The position numbers were made by a program, and so were the translations under genes. A DNA stretch of 64,000 nucleotides from Actinoplanes sp. TFC3. Lineage in GTDB: Bacteria; Actinomycetota; Actinomycetes; Mycobacteriales; Micromonosporaceae. The notes beneath the pieces are model-generated. The model ran no database searches and was not told where the DNA came from. It worked only from the letters and a program-made list of their open reading frames with translations. The stretch lies in the NCBI RefSeq assembly GCF_001553785.1, contig NZ_LOJP01000014.1, positions 62,001-126,000 on the forward strand. The letters run 5' to 3'. Positions 15,987-23,639 of the stretch are shown in pieces; the first letter of the stretch is position 1; each line of letters begins with the position of its first letter.

Positions 15987-16504
15987 TGCGCCCGCTCGCC
16001 GCTCTCGTCCCGATGCTGCTCGCGCTGGCCGCGTGCACCGGCCCCGCCCCGGACAGCACCGGCACCGCGTCTGCGGCGCCGTCGTCCAGCGCGGCCACCG
16101 GCGAGTTGCAGCCGGTGTTTCCCGCGCTGACCGGGGACGTGGTCACCAGCGCCAAGCTGCTCACCTTCGACCCGGGCAACCGGGCGGCGATCGTCGAGCC
16201 CATCGTGTTCGCGCAGGCCCAGCAGTACTGCGCAAAGATGCACATCGACCCGGTGGACAACCGCTGCGCGCAGGAGCTGATCATCGTCAACAGCAACACC
16301 CGGGTGACGCTGGCGATGCGCGCCGGCGTCGAGCTGCGGGGCATGGGTGACGGCACCGGCGACTGCCTCGGCGACATGGACAAGGGCGCCACCTGCAAGG
16401 TCACGTCCGCCTACGTGCGCACCCTGGCGCAGAACGATGCCGCAGTGGTGATCACGCTGCGTGACGGCACCCTGGCGCGCATCGCCGAGCTGTATCAGCC
16501 CTGA
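15986..16504 (+). CDS. Putative lipoprotein of unknown function
   Basis: 172-aa protein with a lipobox signal peptide 'LLALAAC' (Cys about 16) and a Ser/Thr/Ala-rich tether (about 20-40). The mature domain of about 130 residues has four Cys after the lipobox, possibly two disulfides ('QQYCAKMHI', 'DNRCAQELI', 'GDCLGDMDKGATC'). The repeated themes 'TFDPGNRAAIVEPIVF' and 'RTLAQNDAAVVITLRDGTLARI' look strand-rich. I recognise no family. It ends 5 bp from the converging 540-aa gene. Confidence 0.75.
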   Translation: MRPLAALVPMLLALAACTGPAPDSTGTASAAPSSSAATGELQPVFPALTGDVVTSAKLLTFDPGNRAAIVEPIVFAQAQQYCAKMHIDPVDNRCAQELIIVNSNTRVTLAMRAGVELRGMGDGTGDCLGDMDKGATCKVTSAYVRTLAQNDAAVVITLRDGTLARIAELYQP

Positions 16505-16509
16505 CGCGA

Positions 16510-18132
16510 TCAGCCCTGACGCGACCGCCACGACGCCGGCGACAGCAGGCCGTGCTCGGCGAGGCGGTCCCAGAACTTATCCGGTGTGCCGCCCAGCTCG
16601 GCCGCGTCCGCCCACGCCTGCTCCCACACCCCGGTGGTCAAGGTGGACCGGCTCGGTGGCTGCCAGATCTGGCCGCGGGCCCGCACCGCCTTGACCGCGG
16701 CGCCGGGTAGGCCACCCCAGCTGGTGACGGCGATCTCGGCGGCCCGCAGCAGCCGGTCGTCGGGGTTGGTGGTCATGGCGCGGGCCAGTTCGGGGGCGTC
16801 GGCTCGCAGCAGCCGGCCGAGGGCTGATCGCAGCCGCAGCGCCGCCAACTGCGCCGTGCGGGCGGCGGCGATGCCGGGGTTCCTGGCGAGCGGACGCAAC
16901 GCCGCGGGCAGAGGTGCGTCATGGGTCAGCGGGGTGAGCTTGGGGCGTACCTCCCCGGCAAGCTCTTGAATCGCCGCGGTGAGGGGGCGCCGGGCCGTGG
17001 CACTCCACAACTCCCCCACCTCGCCATCGCGGGCGAGCCATTCGCGCACCGCCCGGGTCAGCGTCACGGGCCGCATGCCCTGCTTGATCAGGTCAGTGAG
17101 CAGCGGGTTCAGCTCCTGCGCGGCGGCCACCCGGGCCAGCTGAGCACCCCAGGCGCCGGCCCCGCGCATCGTCGCCGACGGGCGCCGGGCCGCCCGCCGT
17201 CGAGCCGGAAATTCGGGAAAATTCGCATCTTCCGGTACGTCCACAGCCACGTGGTAGTTCTCGTCACGAAACGCCGCCGCCTCCGGGTGAGCCGGATCCG
17301 GCAGCAGAGAAGCCGGGCGGCCGGGACCGGGCGCGACGACACCCTCGGGGTAGCCGTTGAGCCGCGCGATGGCATGGGTCAAATCGGCCAGCCACTCGGT
17401 GCCGGTGTCCAGGAACTCCGCCCGCACCTGCGGCGGGATCCGGGTGTCGCCGAGCACTACACAGGCCCGGCGCAGCACCGACTCGCCGTAGTCGCGGGCC
17501 ACCCTGAGCCGCTCCTCGGCATTTGCCGGGACCAGGTTGCGCAGGTAGTTCGCCGGGCGTGCGGGGTGCCGGGTGAGTCCCTCGACCCGGCGTGCCGATT
17601 CGGTGTACTCGCGGGTGGTCAGCAACCCGGCGGCCTCGTCGATGGCGGTGCGGTGCTGCTCCAGGGCCGTGCAGGAATCGGTCAGGGCGGCGGTGATGGC
17701 AACGCTGACCAGCACGGCGTCGAGGCCGGCGGGGTCGAGCAGTCCGGCGGCGGAGGCGGCCAGGCGCAGCGCGGCGAAGCGGTGCCCGGCCCGAGCGGCG
17801 GCTGCGGCGGCGCCCGACTGTCCGAAAAGGTTCACCAGGATCGGATCGTGGCCGCCGGCCTGCCCGGTGGTCAGCAGCGCGACCAGGGCGTCGCGCCGGT
17901 CTCCCGTACCGCCGTCGATGCGGGCTGAGCGGAACCCGTCGCCCAGATCGACGTCGGCGCCGGCCGCAACCACCCCGGCGGTTTCGATGAGCGCTGCGAG
18001 CCGGTCCAGGGCGGCCGCGCCGTCCACAGTGGCCGGGCCAACGGCCACGGGAGCGCCGGGGGCCAGTCCGATGAGCGACAGAACCTGGGTTCCCGCGCGT
18101 GGGCGCACACCGCCGAGCAGGGTGAACTCCAT
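16510..18132 (-). CDS. Large uncharacterised cytoplasmic protein (540 aa)
   Basis: 540-aa Ala/Leu/Arg-rich, largely helical protein without a signal peptide or membrane segment. It opens with a strand-rich stretch (MEFTLLGGVRPRAGTQVLSL). No catalytic motif is recognised; a conserved-looking core is 'ARRVEGLTRHPARPANYLRNLVPANAEERLRVARDYGESVL'. The C-terminal part ends with 'TPDKFWDRLAEHGLLSPASW'. I chose ATG 18132; upstream alternatives lack a better Shine-Dalgarno. It is divergent from a glycosyltransferase gene (80-bp gap). The function is unknown. Confidence 0.75.
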   Translation of the reverse strand: MEFTLLGGVRPRAGTQVLSLIGLAPGAPVAVGPATVDGAAALDRLAALIETAGVVAAGADVDLGDGFRSARIDGGTGDRRDALVALLTTGQAGGHDPILVNLFGQSGAAAAAARAGHRFAALRLAASAAGLLDPAGLDAVLVSVAITAALTDSCTALEQHRTAIDEAAGLLTTREYTESARRVEGLTRHPARPANYLRNLVPANAEERLRVARDYGESVLRRACVVLGDTRIPPQVRAEFLDTGTEWLADLTHAIARLNGYPEGVVAPGPGRPASLLPDPAHPEAAAFRDENYHVAVDVPEDANFPEFPARRRAARRPSATMRGAGAWGAQLARVAAAQELNPLLTDLIKQGMRPVTLTRAVREWLARDGEVGELWSATARRPLTAAIQELAGEVRPKLTPLTHDAPLPAALRPLARNPGIAAARTAQLAALRLRSALGRLLRADAPELARAMTTNPDDRLLRAAEIAVTSWGGLPGAAVKAVRARGQIWQPPSRSTLTTGVWEQAWADAAELGGTPDKFWDRLAEHGLLSPASWRSRQG

Positions 18133-18212
18133 GCGACCATGATGAACCGGTGCGCCAAGCGAATTACTCGGGCATGAAGGTTCTCCCACGAGTTGACCGC
18201 GACCACTAGTTT

Positions 18213-19382
18213 GTGGCAGTGAAAATCCGGTATATGTTGCACAACGCGTACGGGACTGGTGGCACCATCCGTACGGTCGTCAACCAGGCCAATGCCCTGT
18301 GCGCCGAGCATGACGTCGAGGTCGCCAGCGTGTACCGCTCGACCCGGGAGATGGTGTTCCCCCTCGACCCGCGGGTGCGCCTGGTGTCGCTGACGGATCT
18401 GCGCGAGGACGGCTCGCGGTGGACCGACAAACCGGGCACGAATTCGCGGTTCTGGCGCAAGACGCGGCGCTTCGCCAACCCGATGCCGCAGCGCCACGAC
18501 TTCCGCTACCGCCGCTGGGATCCGCTGGTCGACTTCAAGGTGCTGCGCTATGTGCGCGCCCAGCGCGACGCCGTGCTGGTGACCACGCGGCCCGGGCTCA
18601 ACCTGATGTCGGCCTGGTTCGCGCCGCGCCGGCTGGTGCGGGTGGGTCAGGACCACATGAACCTGAGCAGTTACAAGCCGGCGCTGCGCGAGGCGATCGT
18701 GCGCGCCTACCCGCGACTGGACGCGGTCACCGTGCTGACCGAAGCCGATTTGGCCGAGTATCGCGGCGCGGTGGGTGCGAGGGTGCGGCTGGAGCGCATT
18801 CCCAACGGCGTTCCGCCGCGTCCGGACGTACCGGGGCAAAAGCGTGCCCCGATCCTGCTCGCGGCCGGACGCCTGAGCCGGCAGAAGGGTTTCGATCTGC
18901 TGATCGACGCGTTCGTGCAGGTGCATGCCGTGCACCCGGACTGGCAGCTGCACATCTTCGGCGAGGGCAAGGCGCGGCCCAAGCTGACCGCCCAGATCGA
19001 GGAGCGCGGGCTCAAGGGCGTCGTGCGCCTGCGCGGGCTGACCCGCAACCTGGACGCCGAGCTGAACAAGGTGTCGGCGTTCGTGCTCAGCTCCCGCAAG
19101 GAAGGGCTGCCGATGGTGCTGCTCGAGGCGATGGGTGCGGGGCTGCCGGTGGTGGCGTTCGACTGCCCGACCGGGCCCGCCGAGGTGGTGGAGAACGAGG
19201 TGAACGGGTTGCTGATCCCGGCCGAGGATGTCGATGCCCTGGCCGCCGGGATGATCCGGATGATCACCCAGCCGCACGAGCGGGAGAAGTTCGCCGCCGC
19301 CGCCCGCGTGACCAGCGCCGATTATTCGATGCCGGTGATCGCAGCCAGGTGGGAGACGTTGTTCACCGACCTCCGGTCCTGA
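18213..19382 (+). CDS. Glycosyltransferase family 4 protein
   Basis: 389-aa GT-B glycosyltransferase. The N-terminal acceptor lobe has 'AYGTGGTIRTVVNQANAL' (Gly-rich loop, about 11-28). The C-terminal nucleotide-sugar lobe shows 'LLAAGRLSRQKGFDLLIDAF' (about 210-230), 'WQLHIFGEGKARP', and the E-x7-E motif 'KEGLPMVLLEAMGAGLPVVAFD'. It is a retaining enzyme acting at the cytoplasmic face, probably on cell-envelope glycans. A second in-frame GTG two codons downstream is equally possible as the start. It precedes a penicillin-binding protein gene by 60 bp, consistent with an envelope role. Confidence 0.9.
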   Translation: MAVKIRYMLHNAYGTGGTIRTVVNQANALCAEHDVEVASVYRSTREMVFPLDPRVRLVSLTDLREDGSRWTDKPGTNSRFWRKTRRFANPMPQRHDFRYRRWDPLVDFKVLRYVRAQRDAVLVTTRPGLNLMSAWFAPRRLVRVGQDHMNLSSYKPALREAIVRAYPRLDAVTVLTEADLAEYRGAVGARVRLERIPNGVPPRPDVPGQKRAPILLAAGRLSRQKGFDLLIDAFVQVHAVHPDWQLHIFGEGKARPKLTAQIEERGLKGVVRLRGLTRNLDAELNKVSAFVLSSRKEGLPMVLLEAMGAGLPVVAFDCPTGPAEVVENEVNGLLIPAEDVDALAAGMIRMITQPHEREKFAAAARVTSADYSMPVIAARWETLFTDLRS

Positions 19383-19442
19383 GGTTTGCGCGCACCGGGT
19401 ACCCTCCGCCGCGTCCGCACATGAAACGATCTCGGGGAACCG

Positions 19443-21827
19443 ATGCGCCGATCTGACCGCAATTTCTTCACCAACGCCGGCATGCTGACCGTCTGCGGCC
19501 TGCTTTCCGGCGTCGTCGTGGCGGCGGCTGCGTTCCCGGCAGTGGCCATGTCCGGGCTGGCCGCCAAGGCCGGCGGCGAGTCGTTCGCCGCGTTGCCCAG
19601 CGAGCTGCGCAAGGCCACCGCCCCGCAGGTGAGCCGGGTGGTGGCCGCCGACGGCAAGACCGAGATCGCGGTCTTCTACGATGAGTTCCGCAGCGACGTC
19701 CCGCTCAAGGACATCAGCAAGAACATGCTCAACGCCATCGTCGCGGCCGAGGACCACAAGTTCTACAAGCACAACGGCGTCGACCTCAAGGGCGTGGCCC
19801 GCGCGATCGTCAGCAACAACAGCGAATCCAACGGCGGTCAGCAGGGTGCCTCCACGCTGACCATGCAGTACGTGCGCATGTCGCTGTCCTACTCGGCGCA
19901 GAACTTCCAGGAAGTCGTCGACGCCACCGAGGACACCCCGCAACGCAAGCTCACCGAGATGAAGTACGCGATGCAGGTGGAGAAGGAGCTCAGCAAGGAG
20001 CAGATCCTGCAGGGTTACCTCAACCAGGCGCCGTTCGGCAACGGCGCGTACGGCATCTCCGCGGCCTCGCAGGTCTACTTCCAGAAGAAGCCCAAGGATC
20101 TCAGCGTGCCCGAGGCGGCGCTGCTGGCCGGCATGGTCAAGGCGCCGACCGGTTTCGACCCGACCACGCCGACGGGCTACCCGGCGGCGCTGGACCGGCG
20201 CAACTGGGTGATCGGCAACATGCGCGACCTCAACTACATCACCGCGAAGCAGGCCGCCGACGCCACCAAGGTCAAGCTCGGGCACGAGGCCAAGCGGTCG
20301 GGCAACGGCTGCGCGGCGGTCAAGAAGAACGAGTGGGGCTTCTTCTGCGACTACTTCTACCGGTGGTGGCTCAGCCGCGAAGAGTTCGGCAAGAACACCT
20401 ACGACCGGGAGCGCCGGCTCAAAAGCGGCGGCTACCGCATCCAGGCGTCGATGGACGTGGCGGCCACGGCGTCGACCCGGGCCGCGGTGGCGGATCAGAT
20501 CGGCATCAACAACCGCGACGCGCTGCTGCTGGCCGCGGTGCAGCCGGGCACCGGCCGGGTCAAGGCGCTGGCTGCGAACCGCCGGTACAAACTCGACGGT
20601 GGGCCGCACCCGCAGAACAAGTTGTCCTCGGACCCGAAAAAGGCGGCCAAGAAGATTCGCGGCACCTACCCGAACACCACGAACCCGCTGCTGAGCGGGG
20701 GCGGGGACATCACCGGCTACCAGGCCGGCTCGGTGTTCAAGATGTTCACCATGGTCGCGGCGCTGGAGAACGGCTACCCGCTGCCGTACACGATCAACAC
20801 GACGTACCAGTACAAGAGCTCGCTGTATCTGGACTCCGGGGCTCCGGCGGAGTGCAACGGCCATTACTGCCCGCGCAACGCCTCGCAGAGTGAGAAGGGG
20901 CCGTACAACATGTGGTCGGGCTTCGGCAGCTCGGTCAACACCTACTTCGTGCCGCTGGAGGAGAGCGTCGGCGCGGAGAAGGTGGTCGACGTGGCGCACC
21001 GCTTCGGCGTGAAGTTCCGCGACCCGCACGACAACGACCTGGCCACCAAGTACGCCCACGACTGGGGGTCGTTCACCCTGGGCGTGTCCTCGTCAACCCC
21101 GCTGGACATGGCCAACGCCTACGCCACGCTGGCCGCCGACGGCATGTACTGCGAACCCACCCCGGTGCAACTGATCTCCACCATGACCGGTGAGAAGCTG
21201 GACGTGGGCAAGCCGCACTGCAAGCGCGCCACCACCGCCGACGTGGCCCGCGCGGCGATCGACGCGGCCCGCTGCCCGGTCGGTGACTCGGCCCAGCTGG
21301 GCTCGTGCGGCGGGCACGCCACCGCGGCGGGGGCCCGCTATGCGGTGGGCCACCCGATCTTCGGCAAGACCGGCACCACCGACAACGACAAGACGGCCTC
21401 GCTGATCATCAGCACCCGGTCGATGACGGTGGCGGGCTACCTGGTCAACCCGGACTACCAGAACCACCCGTACAAGATGCGTCACGACGTGGTGAACCCG
21501 GCGGTCGAGAAGGCCCTGCACGACATCATGAAGGGCAAGTCCAAGCAGCAGTTCAAGAAGCCGAAGAGTACGAAGATCTCGGTCGGCGAGCAGCGCGACA
21601 TCCCCGGCGTGAAGTGCACCAGCGTCGAGGAGGCCACCAGCCGCGTGCAGGGGGCCGGATTCGTGGCCGCGGTCGGCGCCGAGGTCGCCTCGGACTGCCC
21701 GAAGGGTCAGGCGGCCGGCACCGAGCCGTCCGGGCGCACGATCAAGGGTGGCTTCGTGAGCATCCAGGTCAGCGCGGGTCCCCAGCCCGGCTCGGCACCG
21801 TCGGGTGGGCCACAACCGGGCCGTTGA
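19443..21827 (+). CDS. Class A penicillin-binding protein (transglycosylase/transpeptidase)
   Basis: 794-aa bifunctional peptidoglycan synthase. A membrane anchor (about 12-36) is followed by the GT51 domain (about 75-260): 'IVAAEDHKFYKHNGVDLKG', 'QGASTLTMQYVRM' and 'YLNQAPFGNGAYGI'. The transpeptidase domain (about 330-700) has SxxK in 'AGSVFKMFT', SxN in 'SSVNTYF' and KTG in 'GKTGTTDND'. A PASTA-like tail (about 715-780) follows, then a Pro/Gly-rich end. It inserts and crosslinks glycan strands. A hairpin terminator follows it, then a PASTA-kinase-type Ser/Thr kinase gene, a common pairing. Confidence 0.93.
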   Translation: MRRSDRNFFTNAGMLTVCGLLSGVVVAAAAFPAVAMSGLAAKAGGESFAALPSELRKATAPQVSRVVAADGKTEIAVFYDEFRSDVPLKDISKNMLNAIVAAEDHKFYKHNGVDLKGVARAIVSNNSESNGGQQGASTLTMQYVRMSLSYSAQNFQEVVDATEDTPQRKLTEMKYAMQVEKELSKEQILQGYLNQAPFGNGAYGISAASQVYFQKKPKDLSVPEAALLAGMVKAPTGFDPTTPTGYPAALDRRNWVIGNMRDLNYITAKQAADATKVKLGHEAKRSGNGCAAVKKNEWGFFCDYFYRWWLSREEFGKNTYDRERRLKSGGYRIQASMDVAATASTRAAVADQIGINNRDALLLAAVQPGTGRVKALAANRRYKLDGGPHPQNKLSSDPKKAAKKIRGTYPNTTNPLLSGGGDITGYQAGSVFKMFTMVAALENGYPLPYTINTTYQYKSSLYLDSGAPAECNGHYCPRNASQSEKGPYNMWSGFGSSVNTYFVPLEESVGAEKVVDVAHRFGVKFRDPHDNDLATKYAHDWGSFTLGVSSSTPLDMANAYATLAADGMYCEPTPVQLISTMTGEKLDVGKPHCKRATTADVARAAIDAARCPVGDSAQLGSCGGHATAAGARYAVGHPIFGKTGTTDNDKTASLIISTRSMTVAGYLVNPDYQNHPYKMRHDVVNPAVEKALHDIMKGKSKQQFKKPKSTKISVGEQRDIPGVKCTSVEEATSRVQGAGFVAAVGAEVASDCPKGQAAGTEPSGRTIKGGFVSIQVSAGPQPGSAPSGGPQPGR

Positions 21828-21898
21828 TCCTCGAGTCGCCCGCCGGCTCACCGATAACAGCAAGACGCTGGTGCGCCGCTTCCGATACTGATCAGCCG

Positions 21899-21926
21899 CA
21901 GGCACCCCGCTCCGGCGGGGCGCCTG
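21899..21926 (+). terminator. Rho-independent-like terminator after the PBP gene
   Basis: A stem of CAGGC and CCCCGC pairs with GCGGGG and GCCTG around a TCCG loop, with one A/C mismatch. It lies 72 bp past the PBP stop and before the kinase start. No U-tract follows, as is usual in GC-rich actinobacteria. Confidence 0.6.
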
Positions 21927-21985
21927 CCCGGTCTCCCCTCCGCCATCGGCACGGCGGTCGATGGGAAGGTAGAGTGCGCACCGCT

Positions 21986-22945
21986 ATGACCATGCCCTTG
22001 CGTACCGGCGAACCGGCCCAGCTCGGCGACTACAAGCTGGAGGCCCGGCTGGGGTCCGGCGGCATGGGCACTGTCTACCTGGGCCGGGCCCGCGACGGGC
22101 GGCGGGTCGCCATCAAGGTCATCCGCCAGGATCTGTCCTGGGATGACGAGCTGCGCGGGCGGTTCCGCTCGGAGGTCAACCGGGTCCGCCAGGTGCCCTC
22201 GTTCTCCACCGCCGCGGTGCTCGACGCCGACCCCGATCACGACCCGCCGTACCTGGTGGTCGAGTACGTGGACGGCCCCAGCCTGGCCACCGTGGTGCGC
22301 GAGCGCGGCCCGCTGAGCAGCGACGCGCTGCACAGCATGGCGATCGGCATCAGCACCGCGCTCGTGGCCATCCACGGCGCCGGGGTGATCCACCGCGACC
22401 TCAAGCCGGGGAACGTGCTGTTCGCGCTGGGCGGCGTCAAGGTCATCGACTTCGGCATCGCCCGCCCGCTGGAGGTCACCAGCCAGCACACCCGCACCGA
22501 CCAGATGGTGGGCACGGTGGCCTACATGGCCCCGGAGCGCTTCGACACCGACTCGGCCGGCCCGGTGACCCCGGCCGCCGACATCTTCGCGTGGGGTGTG
22601 GTGGTGATGTTCGCCGCCACCGGCCGCACCCCGTTCGGCGCGGAATCCGCCCCGGCCACCGCGATGCGCATCCTCACCCAGGAGCCCGACCTGACCGGGC
22701 TCACCGCTCCGTTGCGCACGCTCGTGGCCAGCGCGCTGGCCACGAGCGTGCGCAACGGAGCGGTGAGCCCGGTCAGGTCGGGCTCCTGGGTGAGGATGCG
22801 CATCGCGGTGGCCGGGGCGGATTCCGCGCCGAACGGGGTGCGGCCGGTGGCGGCGAACATCACCACCACACCCCACGCGAAGATGTCGGCGGCCGGGGTC
22901 ACCGGGCCGGCCGAGTCGGTGTCGAAGCGCTCCGGGGCCATGTAG
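21986..22945 (+). pseudogene. Ser/Thr protein kinase, truncated at the palindrome axis
   Basis: The first 249 codons encode nearly a whole Hanks-type kinase domain: 'LGSGGMGTVYLG' (P loop), VAIKVI (Lys), 'VIHRDLKPGNVLF' (catalytic loop), 'VIDFGIA' (DFG) and 'GTVAYMAPERF' (activation/P+1 loop). At 22733/22734 the sequence folds back. The frame then continues for 70 antisense codons (TSVRNGAV to RSGAM) that match no kinase. The expected DPxxRP end, the membrane segment and any sensor domain are missing. The start could also be GTG 21974, which has GGAAGG 4 bp upstream. The last 424 bases overlap the mirror copy on the other strand. Confidence 0.9.
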
Positions 22946-23481
22946 GCCACCGTGCCCACCATCTGGTCGGTGCGGGTGTGCTGGCTGGTGACCTCCAGCG
23001 GGCGGGCGATGCCGAAGTCGATGACCTTGACGCCGCCCAGCGCGAACAGCACGTTCCCCGGCTTGAGGTCGCGGTGGATCACCCCGGCGCCGTGGATGGC
23101 CACGAGCGCGGTGCTGATGCCGATCGCCATGCTGTGCAGCGCGTCGCTGCTCAGCGGGCCGCGCTCGCGCACCACGGTGGCCAGGCTGGGGCCGTCCACG
23201 TACTCGACCACCAGGTACGGCGGGTCGTGATCGGGGTCGGCGTCGAGCACCGCGGCGGTGGAGAACGAGGGCACCTGGCGGACCCGGTTGACCTCCGAGC
23301 GGAACCGCCCGCGCAGCTCGTCATCCCAGGACAGATCCTGGCGGATGACCTTGATGGCGACCCGCCGCCCGTCGCGGGCCCGGCCCAGGTAGACAGTGCC
23401 CATGCCGCCGGACCCCAGCCGGGCCTCCAGCTTGTAGTCGCCGAGCTGGGCCGGTTCGCCGGTACGCAAGGGCATGGTCAT
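22522..23481 (-). pseudogene. Ser/Thr protein kinase, mirror copy, truncated at the axis
   Basis: Reverse-complement twin of the kinase at 21986-22945, with the same loss of the C-terminal end of the kinase domain and everything beyond. The two reading frames cross over each other for 424 bp. In the native genome the gene would continue past 22734 into DNA that is absent from this window. Confidence 0.9.
22726..22741. repeat. 16-bp palindrome at the axis of the inverted repeat
   Basis: The axis lies between 22733 and 22734, inside the sequence GGCCAGCGCGCTGGCC. In the kinase frame these bases encode part of the Val-Ala-Ser-Ala-Leu-Ala stretch expected just before the conserved DPxxRP end of a bacterial kinase domain. 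The native gene probably carried this 16-mer before the arms joined. It would then be the microhomology at which a strand folded back on itself (inference). Confidence 0.75.
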
Positions 23482-23540
23482 AGCGGTGCGCACTCTACCT
23501 TCCCATCGACCGCCGTGCCGATGGCGGAGGGGAGACCGGG

Positions 23541-23568
23541 CAGGCGCCCCGCCGGAGCGGGGTGCCTG
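23541..23568 (-). terminator. Terminator after the PBP gene, mirror copy
   Basis: Mirror of the hairpin at 21899-21926: CAGGC/CCCCGC pairing with GCGGGG/GCCTG around a 4-nt loop. Confidence 0.6.
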
Positions 23569-23639
23569 CGGCTGATCAGTATCGGAAGCGGCGCACCAGC
23601 GTCTTGCTGTTATCGGTGAGCCGGCGGGCGACTCGAGGA

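Larger units (their letters stand above)
1..22733. repeat. Left arm of giant inverted repeat (>=22.7 kb)
   Basis: Read on the opposite strand, this segment matches 22734-45466 base for base, with paired coordinates summing to 45467. Genes, intergenic DNA and short hairpins are all mirrored and no indel is visible. Seven substitutions were found by comparing translations in overlapping frames: 7799, 8654, 9227, 11779, 11787, 11788 and 11790. The outer end cannot be defined because the arm reaches the first base of the window. Near-identity over coding and non-coding DNA means the arms are either very recent or an artefact of assembly or amplification. Confidence 0.97.

Noticed and set aside
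22522..22945. Apparent C-terminal extension of the kinase past the axis
   Set aside because: These codons are the antisense of the kinase itself, created by the fold-back; they are not a natural C-terminus.
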